A stretch of 64,000 bases of DNA from positions 214,087,467 through 214,151,466 of the forward strand of contig NC_044976.1 of the NCBI RefSeq assembly GCF_008728515.1. The letters are read 5' to 3'. The stretch is from Papio anubis (lineage: Eukaryota; Chordata; Mammalia; Primates; Cercopithecidae). Under the pieces are notes generated by a model that worked only from the letters and a program-made list of their open reading frames with translations, made no database searches and was not told the origin of the DNA. Made by a program: the position numbers and the translations under genes. Each line of letters begins with the position of its first letter. Position 1 is the first letter of the stretch. Positions 55,508 through 64,000 of this stretch are shown piece by piece.

Positions 55508-55808
55508 GTTTTTGTTTGTTTGTTTGAGACGGAGTCTGGCTCTCTGGCCCAGGCTGGAGTGCAGTGGCCAGATCTCAGCTCACTGCGAGCTCCGCCTCCC
55601 GGGTTCACGCCATTCTCCTGCCTCAGCCTCCCGAGTAGCTGGGACTACAGGTGCCCGCCATCTCGCCCAGCTAGTTTTTTGTATTTTTTTAGTAGAGACG
55701 AGGTTTCACCGTATTAGCCAGGATGGTCTCGATCTCCTGACCTCGTGATCCGCCCGTCTCGGCCTCCCAAAGTGCTGGGATTACAGGCTTGAGCCACCGC
55801 GCCCGGCC
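55508..55808 (-). mobile_element. young AluY (Old World monkey type)
   Basis: 'gagacggagtctggctctct' to 'ggcttgagccaccgcgcccg', with the cercopithecid-type variant 'ctagttttttgtattttttt'. Perfect 12-bp duplication aagttgtacatt at 55496-55507 and 55809-55820. Confidence 0.93.
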
Positions 55809-56210
55809 AAGTTGTACATTTTTATGTTGAATATCTGTTGATGTTTTCCTCTATAAATTCTAGGATTTTGCTTTACTTGGGTTGTCTTTTCCCACCTAAA
55901 ATTTTTTAAACTCTATTTCCTTCTATCCCTATATAGTTATTTTTAGACACACTGGAATTTTTAGATACGTGAAATTTATTTTTGTGCATGATGCATTTTG
56001 GCAACATGTTTTTAATAATTCACGCTTTGTCATTAATTTTAAATATCTCCTTTATCATATATCAAATTATTATATATACAAGGGTCTGTACCAGGATCTG
56101 TTCCTGCAACAGTGCCATATTGTTTTAATGAATATTTCAGTTTCTAGATGGGAAAATTCCTTGTTCTTTTTCATATATTTATTTATTATTGCTTAATTCT
56201 TCTTCCAGGT

Positions 56211-56547
56211 ACATTTTATTTTTATCCACCTCTGCCCCAGGTACATTTTAGAAAAAAAAAAAACTGACTTGTTCATTTATGCTTCTTCCAGCAATGCATG
56301 AGAATGTGTGTAGGTCTGGGAAAGACTGGCTAGGGGTCTGGAGCCAAGGTTAAGACTTGAATAAACCTAGAACAATTAAAGATAAATTATCTGTCCCCTA
56401 ACCTGGGAGAAATCCAATAGGTTTGTAATACTTTTGAGCGTTACCTAAGTGTTCATTTAGTGAGCTCTTAACTCATTTACCTTTTTCTCAGTTTAACCCC
56501 CTCTACTTCACCTTTTTAACCCCTTTCACAGTCATTTCCTGTAATTT
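56211..56547. other. intron 1, nothing recognised
   Basis: Includes a small near-repeat 'ccaggtacattttatttt' and 'ccaggtacattttagaaa' at about 56207-56256. Confidence 0.35.
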
Positions 56548-56847
56548 CTTTTTTTTTTTTTTTCGAGACAGAGTTTCACTCTTTTTGCCCGGGCTGGAGT
56601 GCAATGGCATGATCTTGGCTCACCGCAACCTCCACCTCCCGGGTTCAAGCGATTCTCCTGCCTCAGCCTCCCAAGTAGCTGGGATTACAGGCATGTGCCA
56701 CCACGCCCGGCTAATTTTATATTTTTTAGTAGCGACAGGGTTTCTCCATGTTGGCCAGGCTGGTCTTGAACTCCTGACCTCAGGTGGTCCACCTGCCTCA
56801 GCCTCCCAAAGTGCTGGGATTACAGGTGTGAGCCACTGCACCCGGCC
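56548..56847 (-). mobile_element. Alu
   Basis: T tract, 'cgagacagagtttcactctt' to 'gagccactgcacccggcc'. The duplication atttcctgtaattt flanks it (56534-56547 and 56848-56861). Confidence 0.93.
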
Positions 56848-57223
56848 ATTTCCTGTAATTTGTTATCATATTACCTATGTATATGCTCTTCCCTCTTCCT
56901 GGCATTTCTGTCCATCCCCATGGGCCCCATGGCCCAGTTTTCTTACTGGGAAATCTGATTTGTTCCTAAAGACTCAGTTCAGATACTACCTTTTCTAGGA
57001 GGTTTTTGTTCATGCTAATGGTAAGAAGTAAGAATGTTGTTTTAACCTTTGTGCATTATTTATTCCTGTATTATTACCATTATCAAACTTTGGGCTGAAT
57101 CAGGACACATGATACATGCCGTAAATGTTTGTTGAAAAAGAATTAAATATTTCTGCTTTCAGGGAGCTCGCCAAAGAATAAGAAGAAAAGCTTAGGATAG
57201 GAGAAAAATAGATATGAAAGCAC

Positions 57224-57224
<1 letters not shown>

Positions 57225-57260
<36 letters not shown>
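57225..57260. repeat. (GT)n microsatellite
   Basis: About 17 uninterrupted GT units, 306 bp upstream of exon 2. Likely polymorphic. Confidence 0.93.
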
Positions 57261-57262
<2 letters not shown>

Positions 57263-57339
57263 GTCACTAACAGGAGAGCTCTTATATAATATCCCCCCAC
57301 CGCCGCCCTGCAAACTGATCAAACTTTTAATTGTATTGC

Positions 57340-57480
57340 TTGCCCTATAAGGCTTAGATAATGTGCTTATACTCAAATTGCAACAATCATTTTGACCCAG
57401 GAAGGCATTCCAGATGTGATACAGGCAAAGGCACAGAGATAGGACCAACTGGATCTTTATCATGGGAGTTTCAGAGTGTA
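57340..57480 (-). repeat. possible L2 fragment
   Basis: 'cccaggaaggcattccagat' and 'caggcaaaggcacagagata' resemble reverse-complement L2. Weak. Confidence 0.35.
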
Positions 57481-57566
57481 CGATTTGGGGAGTAGTCACT
57501 TCTGTAGTGTGGAGTTGAGTTGTAAATGAACAGGTATTCTGAAACTTTTCTTTCTTTTTTTCTTAG

Positions 57567-57639
57567 TATTGGATGAACGAATATACCTCATCCATTGGAA
57601 TTGGAGTTTTTCATTCAGGAATTGAAGTCTATGGCAGAG
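57567..57639 (+). CDS. DESI2: DESI2 coding exon 2 (residues 15-39, first base of codon 39)
   Basis: Acceptor 'tttttttcttag' (AG at 57565-57566) opens on TAT TGG ATG, continuing in phase 0 from exon 1. It encodes YWMNEYTSSIGIGVFHSGIE then VYGR and the first base of the next codon. Donor 'agag|gtacgt' (GT at 57640). It carries His30 (VFHSGIEV), one half of the PPPDE catalytic dyad. The exon follows a 40-kb intron with a 17-unit GT repeat close by. Confidence 0.96.
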
Positions 57640-58898
57640 GTACGTGTACACACAGTCTAAATATACTCTCTGAAGATTTTGTACTTTAAAGGAGTTGCAA
57701 AACCATAACTATAGGTCTTTCTCTTTTTTTAACCACTTCCATATGTTATTACAGAAAGTAGAAGAAAATCTCCCCATATTCGTTTATACTGCATTTTGGA
57801 AAAATGCCCAAAATAGAATGTATTTGGGGAGAAAGGACTCAAAATACAAGAGTATACATTCACTTCATTCACTTTATCTTTTATTCTAAATACTATGTTT
57901 TAAAAAATATTTTCCTTTTGTGATTGTCATAAAGTGAGTTTGTTTTGTTCTCATATATATTGGACCTCCTAAGAAACCTTGCACTTCGAAAATAGCATGA
58001 TAAAAACAATAATTTTGGTTGGAAAGGTTGGTGATAGAAAGTGTCAGACTTGAAATACCAATTTCCTGAGGGAATTTCAGTAATAAATTTGGTTTGTAGA
58101 CCTATAAGTCTATAAAATCTATAAGTTTTTGAAGTCTAAAAACATTGCTGAACAAATCCGGCCATGATTACATCTAATCATGCCCTTTGTCACTAACTCA
58201 GCCCTCTTCATTCTTGTTATTATCCTTTATTAGGATAAACATGTCAGGAGTCACTCAAACCAAGCAGCTATGTGTTCAACAGTTTTTTTTCTTCTGTTCT
58301 AATTCCTACTCTTGATGCAAGATAATCTACCCCTGATCAAGTTGTAACTAATAGTAATGGTCTGCGTAAGACAGATCACATTGCTGATTCATTTCATCTA
58401 TCATTTTGAATTATAAACTAACCCTATAGCAGAAATGCCTTTGTTCGCTTCAGCTAGGCAGTCTTTGTGACCTCTTAGAATATATCATTGCACTTTACTC
58501 AGGGTTATCCCTGAACACTATACACCAGTTTTAACCAATATAAAGAAGAGACTCATTTACTTAAATGTGTCAGTGTGGTGGTTATACTCTTTTTTATATT
58601 CCATTTTACCTGTTTCCAGGTGCAGTTTAGCATATTAAATGTTTGCTATACAAATCTGCCATTTAAAGCTCTATTTTACTTGAAAGTCTACATCTACCAA
58701 ATAATCCCAAGAAATACTGAGGGGCACTTGCTGAAAGTTTCATGCTTGGGAGTATTGCTGTGGGTGAGATCATAGTCTGTGGGGTTACTCTTTTGGTTGA
58801 TTTGGCTTTTGCCACATTTGCACGTGTATTTCGTGAATTTGTATGATGTGTTACCATTTTTAAAATGCCACAAATTTGGGACCACATGATCATGGTGG
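57640..58898 (+). other. DESI2 intron 2, proximal part
   Basis: Unique-looking AT-rich sequence with no gene or repeat that I can support before the MIR. Confidence 0.45.
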
Positions 58899-58899
58899 G

Positions 58900-59045
58900 T
58901 TAGATAAGGGCAGGTGGCACCTTCTCCATTTTTCAGCTGAAGAAACTGAGGCCCAAACCTGCTGAAAGTCATAATGCTAATAATTAACTAAAACTTGAAC
59001 CCAAATATTCCTGTATGCTAGTCCATGGCTCTGTTATCTGCCTAA
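58900..59045 (+). repeat. MIR SINE
   Basis: 'ctccatttttcagctgaaga', 'aactgaggcccaaacctgct' and 'gctagtccatggctctgtta' in MIR order, sense. Confidence 0.7.
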
Positions 59046-60213
59046 TGATTGCTCCCCTTCATAAAATAATTTAGTAATAATTAGAAACATGTTTCAAAAC
59101 ATGTTCATGTAAATTTAGTAAAGCTAGAATCAAATATTAATATATTTCTGAAAATTAGTGATTGCTTTTTATAAAAGAATGGATCTATGACTTTCCTTGT
59201 TATAATTGAGAAAGTTAAGAATCCAAATATAATCTTACCCTTTCCAACGTGATAATCTACAATATTTTGTAAAATTTTGTCACTAAAAATCTTTAAAAAT
59301 TGTATTTCAAAATAGCCACTTTATTTCTCAAACTACATTGTTGCTTTTTTTGGACAGGTCTGAATTAAAAGTAAATTTAGTATCTGCCTGTTCTTTCCTG
59401 TGCTTTGTTCTAAGACCTTTTACGGTTATATTTTTAAAGTGATGAAGTTGATTTAAACATGGTTTGGAATTATTTAAATTTGTCTACTAAGACTTAGCCA
59501 CTAAAATATCTAAGTGAGATAACAGAAAATTATAGGAATTTTTTTATCTAAAATTATTCTCCATTTTGTTCTCCAGAGTTTGTATCTGATGTACAGTTTG
59601 TATTGGATGTACAGTCAAAAAATAGTTTATCCTAGCTAAAAGACTTGCTGTGGAGATTGGATAGGAGGGTGGGTAGGTATATGTGTTAATTTGGCAGTTT
59701 ATTTTTTTCTTAAATGAAGAGAATTGAGTAGTGTTTTAGGTTTAGTAATGTTCCACCCTACTCAAAGGTAAACCAAGAGTCTTTATCCCAGAAACCATGA
59801 AACTCACAGTTACTAGACAGTTTCTCCAGTAAGATATGTGTTTGAAATTAGATCACTTTAATTTAGAAAGTGGCAAAACACTGAACTGACCACTTACCTA
59901 GATTGGCATGATAGAGACACGCAGAGAGAACTGTATTTACCTTTGTGTGTTAGTCACACTCTTTTTGCCATTACAAGAAAGGGAAATATGGCAGTCAAGA
60001 ATATCTTTGAGTGTCTTCTGTTATTTGAGTTTTGGGTCTTTTGTGACAACTGTTTATACGAGTAATAGCTAAGTGAGATATTTGTGAAAGCATTTTATAA
60101 ACTGAAAAATATTTAGATGGTGTCACTGTTGTCCTCAGTTATTAAAGCTAATTCAGCATTCTGGTTAAATTTTATGTGATACATACTAAAAATCATGAGT
60201 TTTCTCTTTTCAG
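59046..60213 (+). other. DESI2 intron 2, distal part
   Basis: AT-rich unique sequence. No repeat boundary or coding signal seen. Confidence 0.45.
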
Positions 60214-60307
60214 AATTTGCTTATGGTGGCCATCCTTACCCCTTTTCTGGAATATTTGAAATTTCCCCAGGAAATGCTTCTGAACTAGGAGAAACATTTA
60301 AATTTAA
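60214..60307 (+). CDS. DESI2: DESI2 coding exon 3 (residues 39-70)
   Basis: Acceptor 'tttctcttttcag' (AG at 60212-60213). 94 bp completes Glu39 and encodes FAYGGHPYPFSGIFEISPGN then ASELGETFKF and two bases of Lys70. Donor 'ttaa|gtaagt' (GT at 60308). The FAYGGHP...SGIFE stretch is the conserved PPPDE core that packs around the active site. Both intron phases match those of the flanking exons, so the reading frame is continuous. Confidence 0.96.
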
Positions 60308-60489
60308 GTAAGTAGGGAGGATAATTTTTATTACACTGTCGTAGGTGCCATAGCTTGTTTTCAGGTAAACAGAATTCATTCTGTAAATCAAAACAAACCC
60401 AAGAAGTTAAAAATGTCTCTTTAACTTTGTTTAAATTGCTGACATTTTATATAACTCAGGTTTGCCACAGGAAATCCACTTCTTTTCCT
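60308..60489 (+). other. DESI2 intron 3, start
   Basis: Short unique part before an Alu. Confidence 0.5.
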
Positions 60490-60790
60490 TTTTTTTTTTT
60501 TTTTTTTTTGAGATGGAGTCTCACTCTGTCTCCCAGGCTGGAGAGAAGTGGTGTGATCTCGGCTCACTGCAGCCTCCGCCTTCTAGGTTCAAGCAGTTCT
60601 CCTGCCTCAGGCTCCCAAGTAGCTGGGATTACAGGCGTGCGCCACGACGCCCGGCTGATTTTTCTATTTTTAGTAGAGACGGAGTTTCACCATGTTGGCC
60701 AGGCTCGTCTTGAACCCCGTCCTCAGGTGATCCACCTGCCTCGGCCTCCCAAAGTGCTGGGATTACAGGCGTGAGCCACCGTGCCCAGCC
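60490..60790 (-). mobile_element. Alu
   Basis: T tract, 'gagatggagtctcactctgt' to 'gagccaccgtgcccagcc', only 180 bp downstream of exon 3 and antisense to it: the orientation in which Alus can supply cryptic splice acceptors. Confidence 0.92.
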
Positions 60791-61054
60791 CAGGAAACTC
60801 CTTTCTAATGATTTCTTCCCCTCAATCTCCTGTTTGAAAGGAGAAAACATTTTATTGTGACCTACCTAGCAAATTAAAAATGTCTTTATTGTCCCAATGC
60901 AAGGGACACTTTATACGTTTGAAATAACTAAACAGTTGATTAGCGTAGAATCCGTTGTTAAGGTACATGTATTACTTGTAATGATAAACCTAAAATATAT
61001 GGATATAAGTGTTCACTGGAGTCTTATGAGTAATAAAAAGCAGTGAGAATATAA

Positions 61055-61333
61055 TTTTTTTAATTTATACTTTAAGTTCTAGGGTACATGTGCACAACGT
61101 GCAGGTTTGTTACATAGGTATCCATGTGACATGTTGGTGTGCTAAACCCATCATCTCATCGTTTACATTAGGTATTTCTCCTAGTGCGATCCCTCCCCCA
61201 GGCCCCCACCCTACGACAGGCACCAGTGTGTGATGTTCCTCACCCTGTGTCCAAGTGTTCTCATTGTTTGGTTCCCACCTATGAGTGAGAACACGGTGTT
61301 TGGTTTTCTGTCCTTGTGATAGTTTGCTGAGAA
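61055..61333 (-). mobile_element. L1P (L1PA/PB type), 5'-truncated
   Basis: Reverse complement of a primate L1 3' end: 'actttaagttctagggtaca', 'gtgcaggtttgttacatagg', 'gtccaagtgttctcattgtt', 'cacctatgagtgagaacacg' and 'gtccttgtgatagtttgctg'. The T-rich tail is interrupted. Duplication tgagaatataa at 61044-61054 and 61334-61344. It contains only 3' sequence. Confidence 0.92.
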
Positions 61334-61402
61334 TGAGAATATAAATGTTAATAATCAAATTTTCATTCCTTAATTGAGGTTTGTATTTAAAGTGATATTT
61401 AG

Positions 61403-61699
61403 GGCCGGGCTCAGTGGCTCACGCTTGTAATCCCAGCACTTTGGGAGGCCAAGGCGGGCGGATCACCTGAGGTCAAGAGTTCGAGATCAGCCAGGGCAAC
61501 ATGGTGAAACCCTGTCTCTACTAAAAATTCAAAATTAGTCGGGCGTGATGGCATGCGCTTGTAATCCCAGGTACTTGGGAGGCTGAGGCAGGAGAATCGC
61601 TTGAACCTGGGAGGCGGAGGATGCGGTGAGCCAAGATTGCACCACTGCACTCCAGCCTGGGCAACAAGAGTAAATGTCCATCTCACCAAAAAAAAAAAA
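61403..61699 (+). mobile_element. Alu
   Basis: 'ggccgggctcagtggctcac' to an A tail, with the 14-bp duplication aaagtgatatttag at 61389-61402 and 61700-61713. Confidence 0.93.
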
Positions 61700-61713
61700 A
61701 AAGTGATATTTAG

Positions 61714-62066
61714 AATGTTAGTTTCAAGGAGCTTTAAACTTCTGGGCCTATAATAGATGGCTTGCCAAGTGAAAAACAGACAGTGAAATGGGGTTCCAAC
61801 ATTAAACTTCAGTAGAGAGCTACACATTAAGCCCTCTACTAACTTCATAGTTCTCTTAGCCTATCACTGAATTGAAAGATTTCCGCACAGAAGTGCTATG
61901 ATACCATCCTGAATCCACTGCTTTGGGCTCTTTTGGCAAGACTACTTGATAAAAGGATTTTCTAAGTATTTTCAGGTTTCTTGGATGCTTAACTTATCTG
62001 ACTAAAATTCCACTTTCTCTTGGATAATGTCTGTCGCCTTTCCAAGGTAGTAGTTTGGAGTCCTTT
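61714..62066 (+). other. DESI2 intron 3, nothing recognised
   Basis: Unique-looking sequence between two Alus. Confidence 0.45.
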
Positions 62067-62364
62067 TTATTTTTGTTTGTTTAGAGATGGAGTCTTGCTC
62101 TGTCACCCTGGCTGGAGTGCAGTGGTACAATCTCGGTTCACTGCAACCTCTGCCTCCTGCATTCAAGCGATTCTCCCACCTCAGCCTCCCGAGTAGCTGG
62201 GATTACAGGCACCTGCCATTGTGCCTGACTAATTTTTGTATTTTTGTAGAGACGGGGTTTCACCATGTTGGCCAGGCTGGTCTCGAACTCCTGACCTCAG
62301 GTGATCTGCCCACCTTGGCCTCCTGAAGTGCTGATATTACAGGCGTGAGCCACCATACCCGGCC
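62067..62364 (-). mobile_element. Alu
   Basis: 'gagatggagtcttgctctgt' to 'gagccaccatacccggcc'. 'gtcctttt' and 'gtccttgt' flank it as a decayed duplication. Confidence 0.9.
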
Positions 62365-62843
62365 AGGGTCCTTGTTTTTAGAAAACATCTAGTCAGGTTT
62401 GACAGTTTGTCTCATTGCGGCACAGTAACAGATAAAAGTTTGTTTCTAGGCAAGATGATGTCCAGCCCTTCAATGGCAAGTGAGATTATGCAGGAATATT
62501 TGCAGCAGGGATCTGGTTCTCTAACAATATAACTACTGATAGTTGTGAAAATAACTGTAATATTACATTTTACGCAGGGACATATATTTCATAAAGAAAA
62601 TGACTTGTGCTTTTGTAGTATTCATAGGTAATATACTTAAGAATTTATTGCAGAAAAGTAGAAACTAAAATAGCACTTTTAAAGTATCTTGTTTCACTTT
62701 TAGTCTTGTTATATTAACCCTGATTTGTTATGTCAATCATAATATTCCTGCAAATAAGCAAGTATTTAAACATGCTTTTTATAAATATTTGACACAACTA
62801 CGTCCTTATTTTTCTTTCTCTTTTTTTCTTTTTGTTCTTTAAG
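62365..62843 (+). other. DESI2 intron 3, distal part with long polypyrimidine tract
   Basis: Unique sequence ending in a strong acceptor region: 'tttttctttctctttttttc' and 'tttttgttctttaag' at 62808-62843. Confidence 0.55.
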
Positions 62844-62985
62844 AGAAGCTGTTGTTTTAGGGAGCACGGACTTCCTAGAAGATGATATAGAAAAAATTGT
62901 AGAAGAACTGGGAAAAGAATACAAAGGCAATGCTTATCATTTAATGCATAAAAACTGCAATCATTTTTCTTCAGCTTTATCAGAG
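62844..62985 (+). CDS. DESI2: DESI2 coding exon 4 (residues 70-117)
   Basis: Acceptor AG at 62842-62843. 142 bp completes Lys70 and encodes EAVVLGSTDFLEDDIEKIV, then EELGKEYKGNAYHLMHKNC (Cys108) and NHFSSALSE. Donor 'gag|gtaaac' (GT at 62986). MHKNCNHFS is the PPPDE catalytic cysteine motif; with His30 the catalytic dyad is complete, so the encoded protein looks functional. Exon 5, with the C-terminal part (about residues 118-194) and the stop codon, is not in the window. Confidence 0.96.
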
Positions 62986-63747
62986 GTAAACTAAATTTTA
63001 TCCTAAAAGTTCTTCAAATAAATATTTGCTGTCCCACTATACTTGATATCCCACTATGTTCGAACTTGATTCGTTTCTTTTCTGATTTTTTGTGTTGTAT
63101 GAAATACGGTATTGTATTTCAATCTTGTATGAATGACCTTTCCAGAGTTGGTAACTTGAGAGTCTTCACAGTTTTAAATGGTAATTCTATTCATTACTTT
63201 GCAGTGAGTAGAGAGTAAGTACAAATAATGGTCTCTTCTTATTTTATTACAGCCTGAAACTTACGCTTTAAAAAAGTAAATGCCTAGAGACTTCTGCTGC
63301 TTAGTCGCTAAGGTTTCTCTTTTGCTGAATTTTTTTTCTGGCTCTTATTAATAAGTAATTCATGTCTTCCATCTTGAAATTTTCTTCTGCTAACATAACA
63401 CATAGGCACTTACTTCCCTTCTCAATTCTTGAATCCCAAGCAGAAGATCAAAACTAGGTCAAAATTAAAGAACCATAAAAAGAAAATGGAGGAAAGAAAT
63501 TAAAAAGATTGTAAAATAAAGTCTAGAGAATTGGCACTTGAAACAGCTTCCCAGCTTTCTGATTCTTAGCAGATGGTTGCAGTGGCAGCATCTAGGTACC
63601 ACAGAAATTGTGAAGGGTGTAAAGGAGAAAACGAGCTGCTATTTCAGTGACCTCCTCTGCAGAAATGCTTAGTTCCTTGGCCCTTTTTACTTCCCTCATG
63701 GCTTCTACAATACAGCTTTCAAACAACTCTAACAGTCTGTTACCATG
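62986..63747 (+). other. DESI2 intron 4 (continues past the window)
   Basis: No repeat is recognised in the first 760 bp and no coding exon is visible before the window ends. A purine-rich stretch lies near 63440-63530. Confidence 0.45.
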
Positions 63748-63906
63748 CTACTCAAAGTGTGTTTTGTGGACCAGCAGCATCAGCATCTCCTAGAAATTTG
63801 TGAGATATGTGTTACCTCTGCCCCACCAGAGATACACTGAATGCAAATCTGCATTTTAACAAGATCCCAAAATTACTCATATGAACCTAAAAGCTCGAGA
63901 AACACC
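63748..63906 (+). mobile_element. MER5A-like hAT-Charlie element
   Basis: 'ctcaaagtgtgttttgtgga', 'ccagcagcatcagcatctcc', 'ctgccccaccagagatacac' and 'tctgcattttaacaagatcc' then 'gagaaacacct'. This is the complete MER5A order in sense orientation. Confidence 0.85.
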
Positions 63907-64000
63907 TCTAGTCTAGTGGATGCATCAGTACCATTGAAGTGACCTAGTCAGTTTTCAGACAAGTGGGGAGGTAGTTCTCAGCTTTCTTGACCCCAGACAT
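63907..64000 (+). other. DESI2 intron 4, end of window
   Basis: Unique sequence up to the window edge. Nothing seen. Confidence 0.5.

Larger units (their letters stand above)
53761..56210 (-). repeat. L1M, antisense, interrupted by two Alus
   Basis: 'ttgcaacttgcttttgtttc', 'gctgaagaatattccattat', 'ttaggttgttgtcaacattt', 'attccggaaggtgaaatggt' and 'tctgatagataaaagaaggg', then 'ctgcaacagtgccatattgt' near 56105. The parts beyond about 55150 are assigned less surely. Confidence 0.6.

Noticed and set aside
56585..56998. 137-codon + frame with 'protein-like' text
   Set aside because: It is the well-known translation of an antisense Alu, as are similar frames at 1764-2213, 33416-33712, 43926-44261, 60355-60774 and 61411-61848.
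58575..58972. overlapping frames near 58.6-59.0 kb as a small gene or RNA
   Set aside because: Frames on both strands, no promoter or splice logic; the right part is a MIR.

Overview
This is nuclear DNA of an Old World monkey, carrying the end of one gene and the first four coding exons of the next. The primate origin is clear from about 30 Alu elements, MaLR/ERVL relics and an ERV9-type provirus. Several young Alus carry variants I associate with cercopithecid AluY subfamilies (AluYR-type): 'cagtggccggatctcagctc' and an end reading 'ggcttgagccaccgcgcccggcc' in antisense copies. I therefore infer a macaque-like monkey rather than human. The synteny matches human 1q44, CATSPERE followed by DESI2, both on the + strand.

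Layout. 1-2980: last intron, terminal coding exon (2403-2556) and 3' UTR of a CATSPERE-like gene; the exon encodes a membrane helix and a short basic tail. 2981-16840: intergenic. It holds Alus, old L2/L1M/MIR fragments, a complete solo class I LTR (5203-6001, TSD GCAG), a MER1-like hAT element with an 8-bp TSD, a decayed ERVL-like gag-pol relic (about 7830-11280) and MLT1-like LTRs. 16840-17900: CpG-rich DESI2 promoter with three ZNF143/THAP11-type motifs, a YY1 site, GC boxes, an E-box and a possible uORF. 17475-62985: DESI2 coding exons 1-4 (residues 1-117 of a protein of about 194 residues), with the catalytic His30 and Cys108 both present. Exon 5 lies beyond the window. Exons 2-4 and all splice sites read cleanly.

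Intron 1 (40 kb) holds most of the repeats. The main one is an antisense ERV9/LTR12-type provirus at 45587-52635, complete with both LTRs, a tRNA-Arg-like PBS, a PPT and a CTTC target duplication. It is coding-defective: frames are broken, the RT motif reads YVND, and integrase and most of env are missing. It sits in an old antisense L1M. A second, roughly 3-kb antisense L1M (37745-41210) is interrupted by three Alus.

I see no bacterial-style system, CRISPR array or RNA gene. The points most worth checking are the ZNF143 triplet, the unequal U3 minisatellite arrays of the two proviral LTRs, the pol-env deletion junction with its purine tract, and the lineage-specific Alu insertions that can date this locus.
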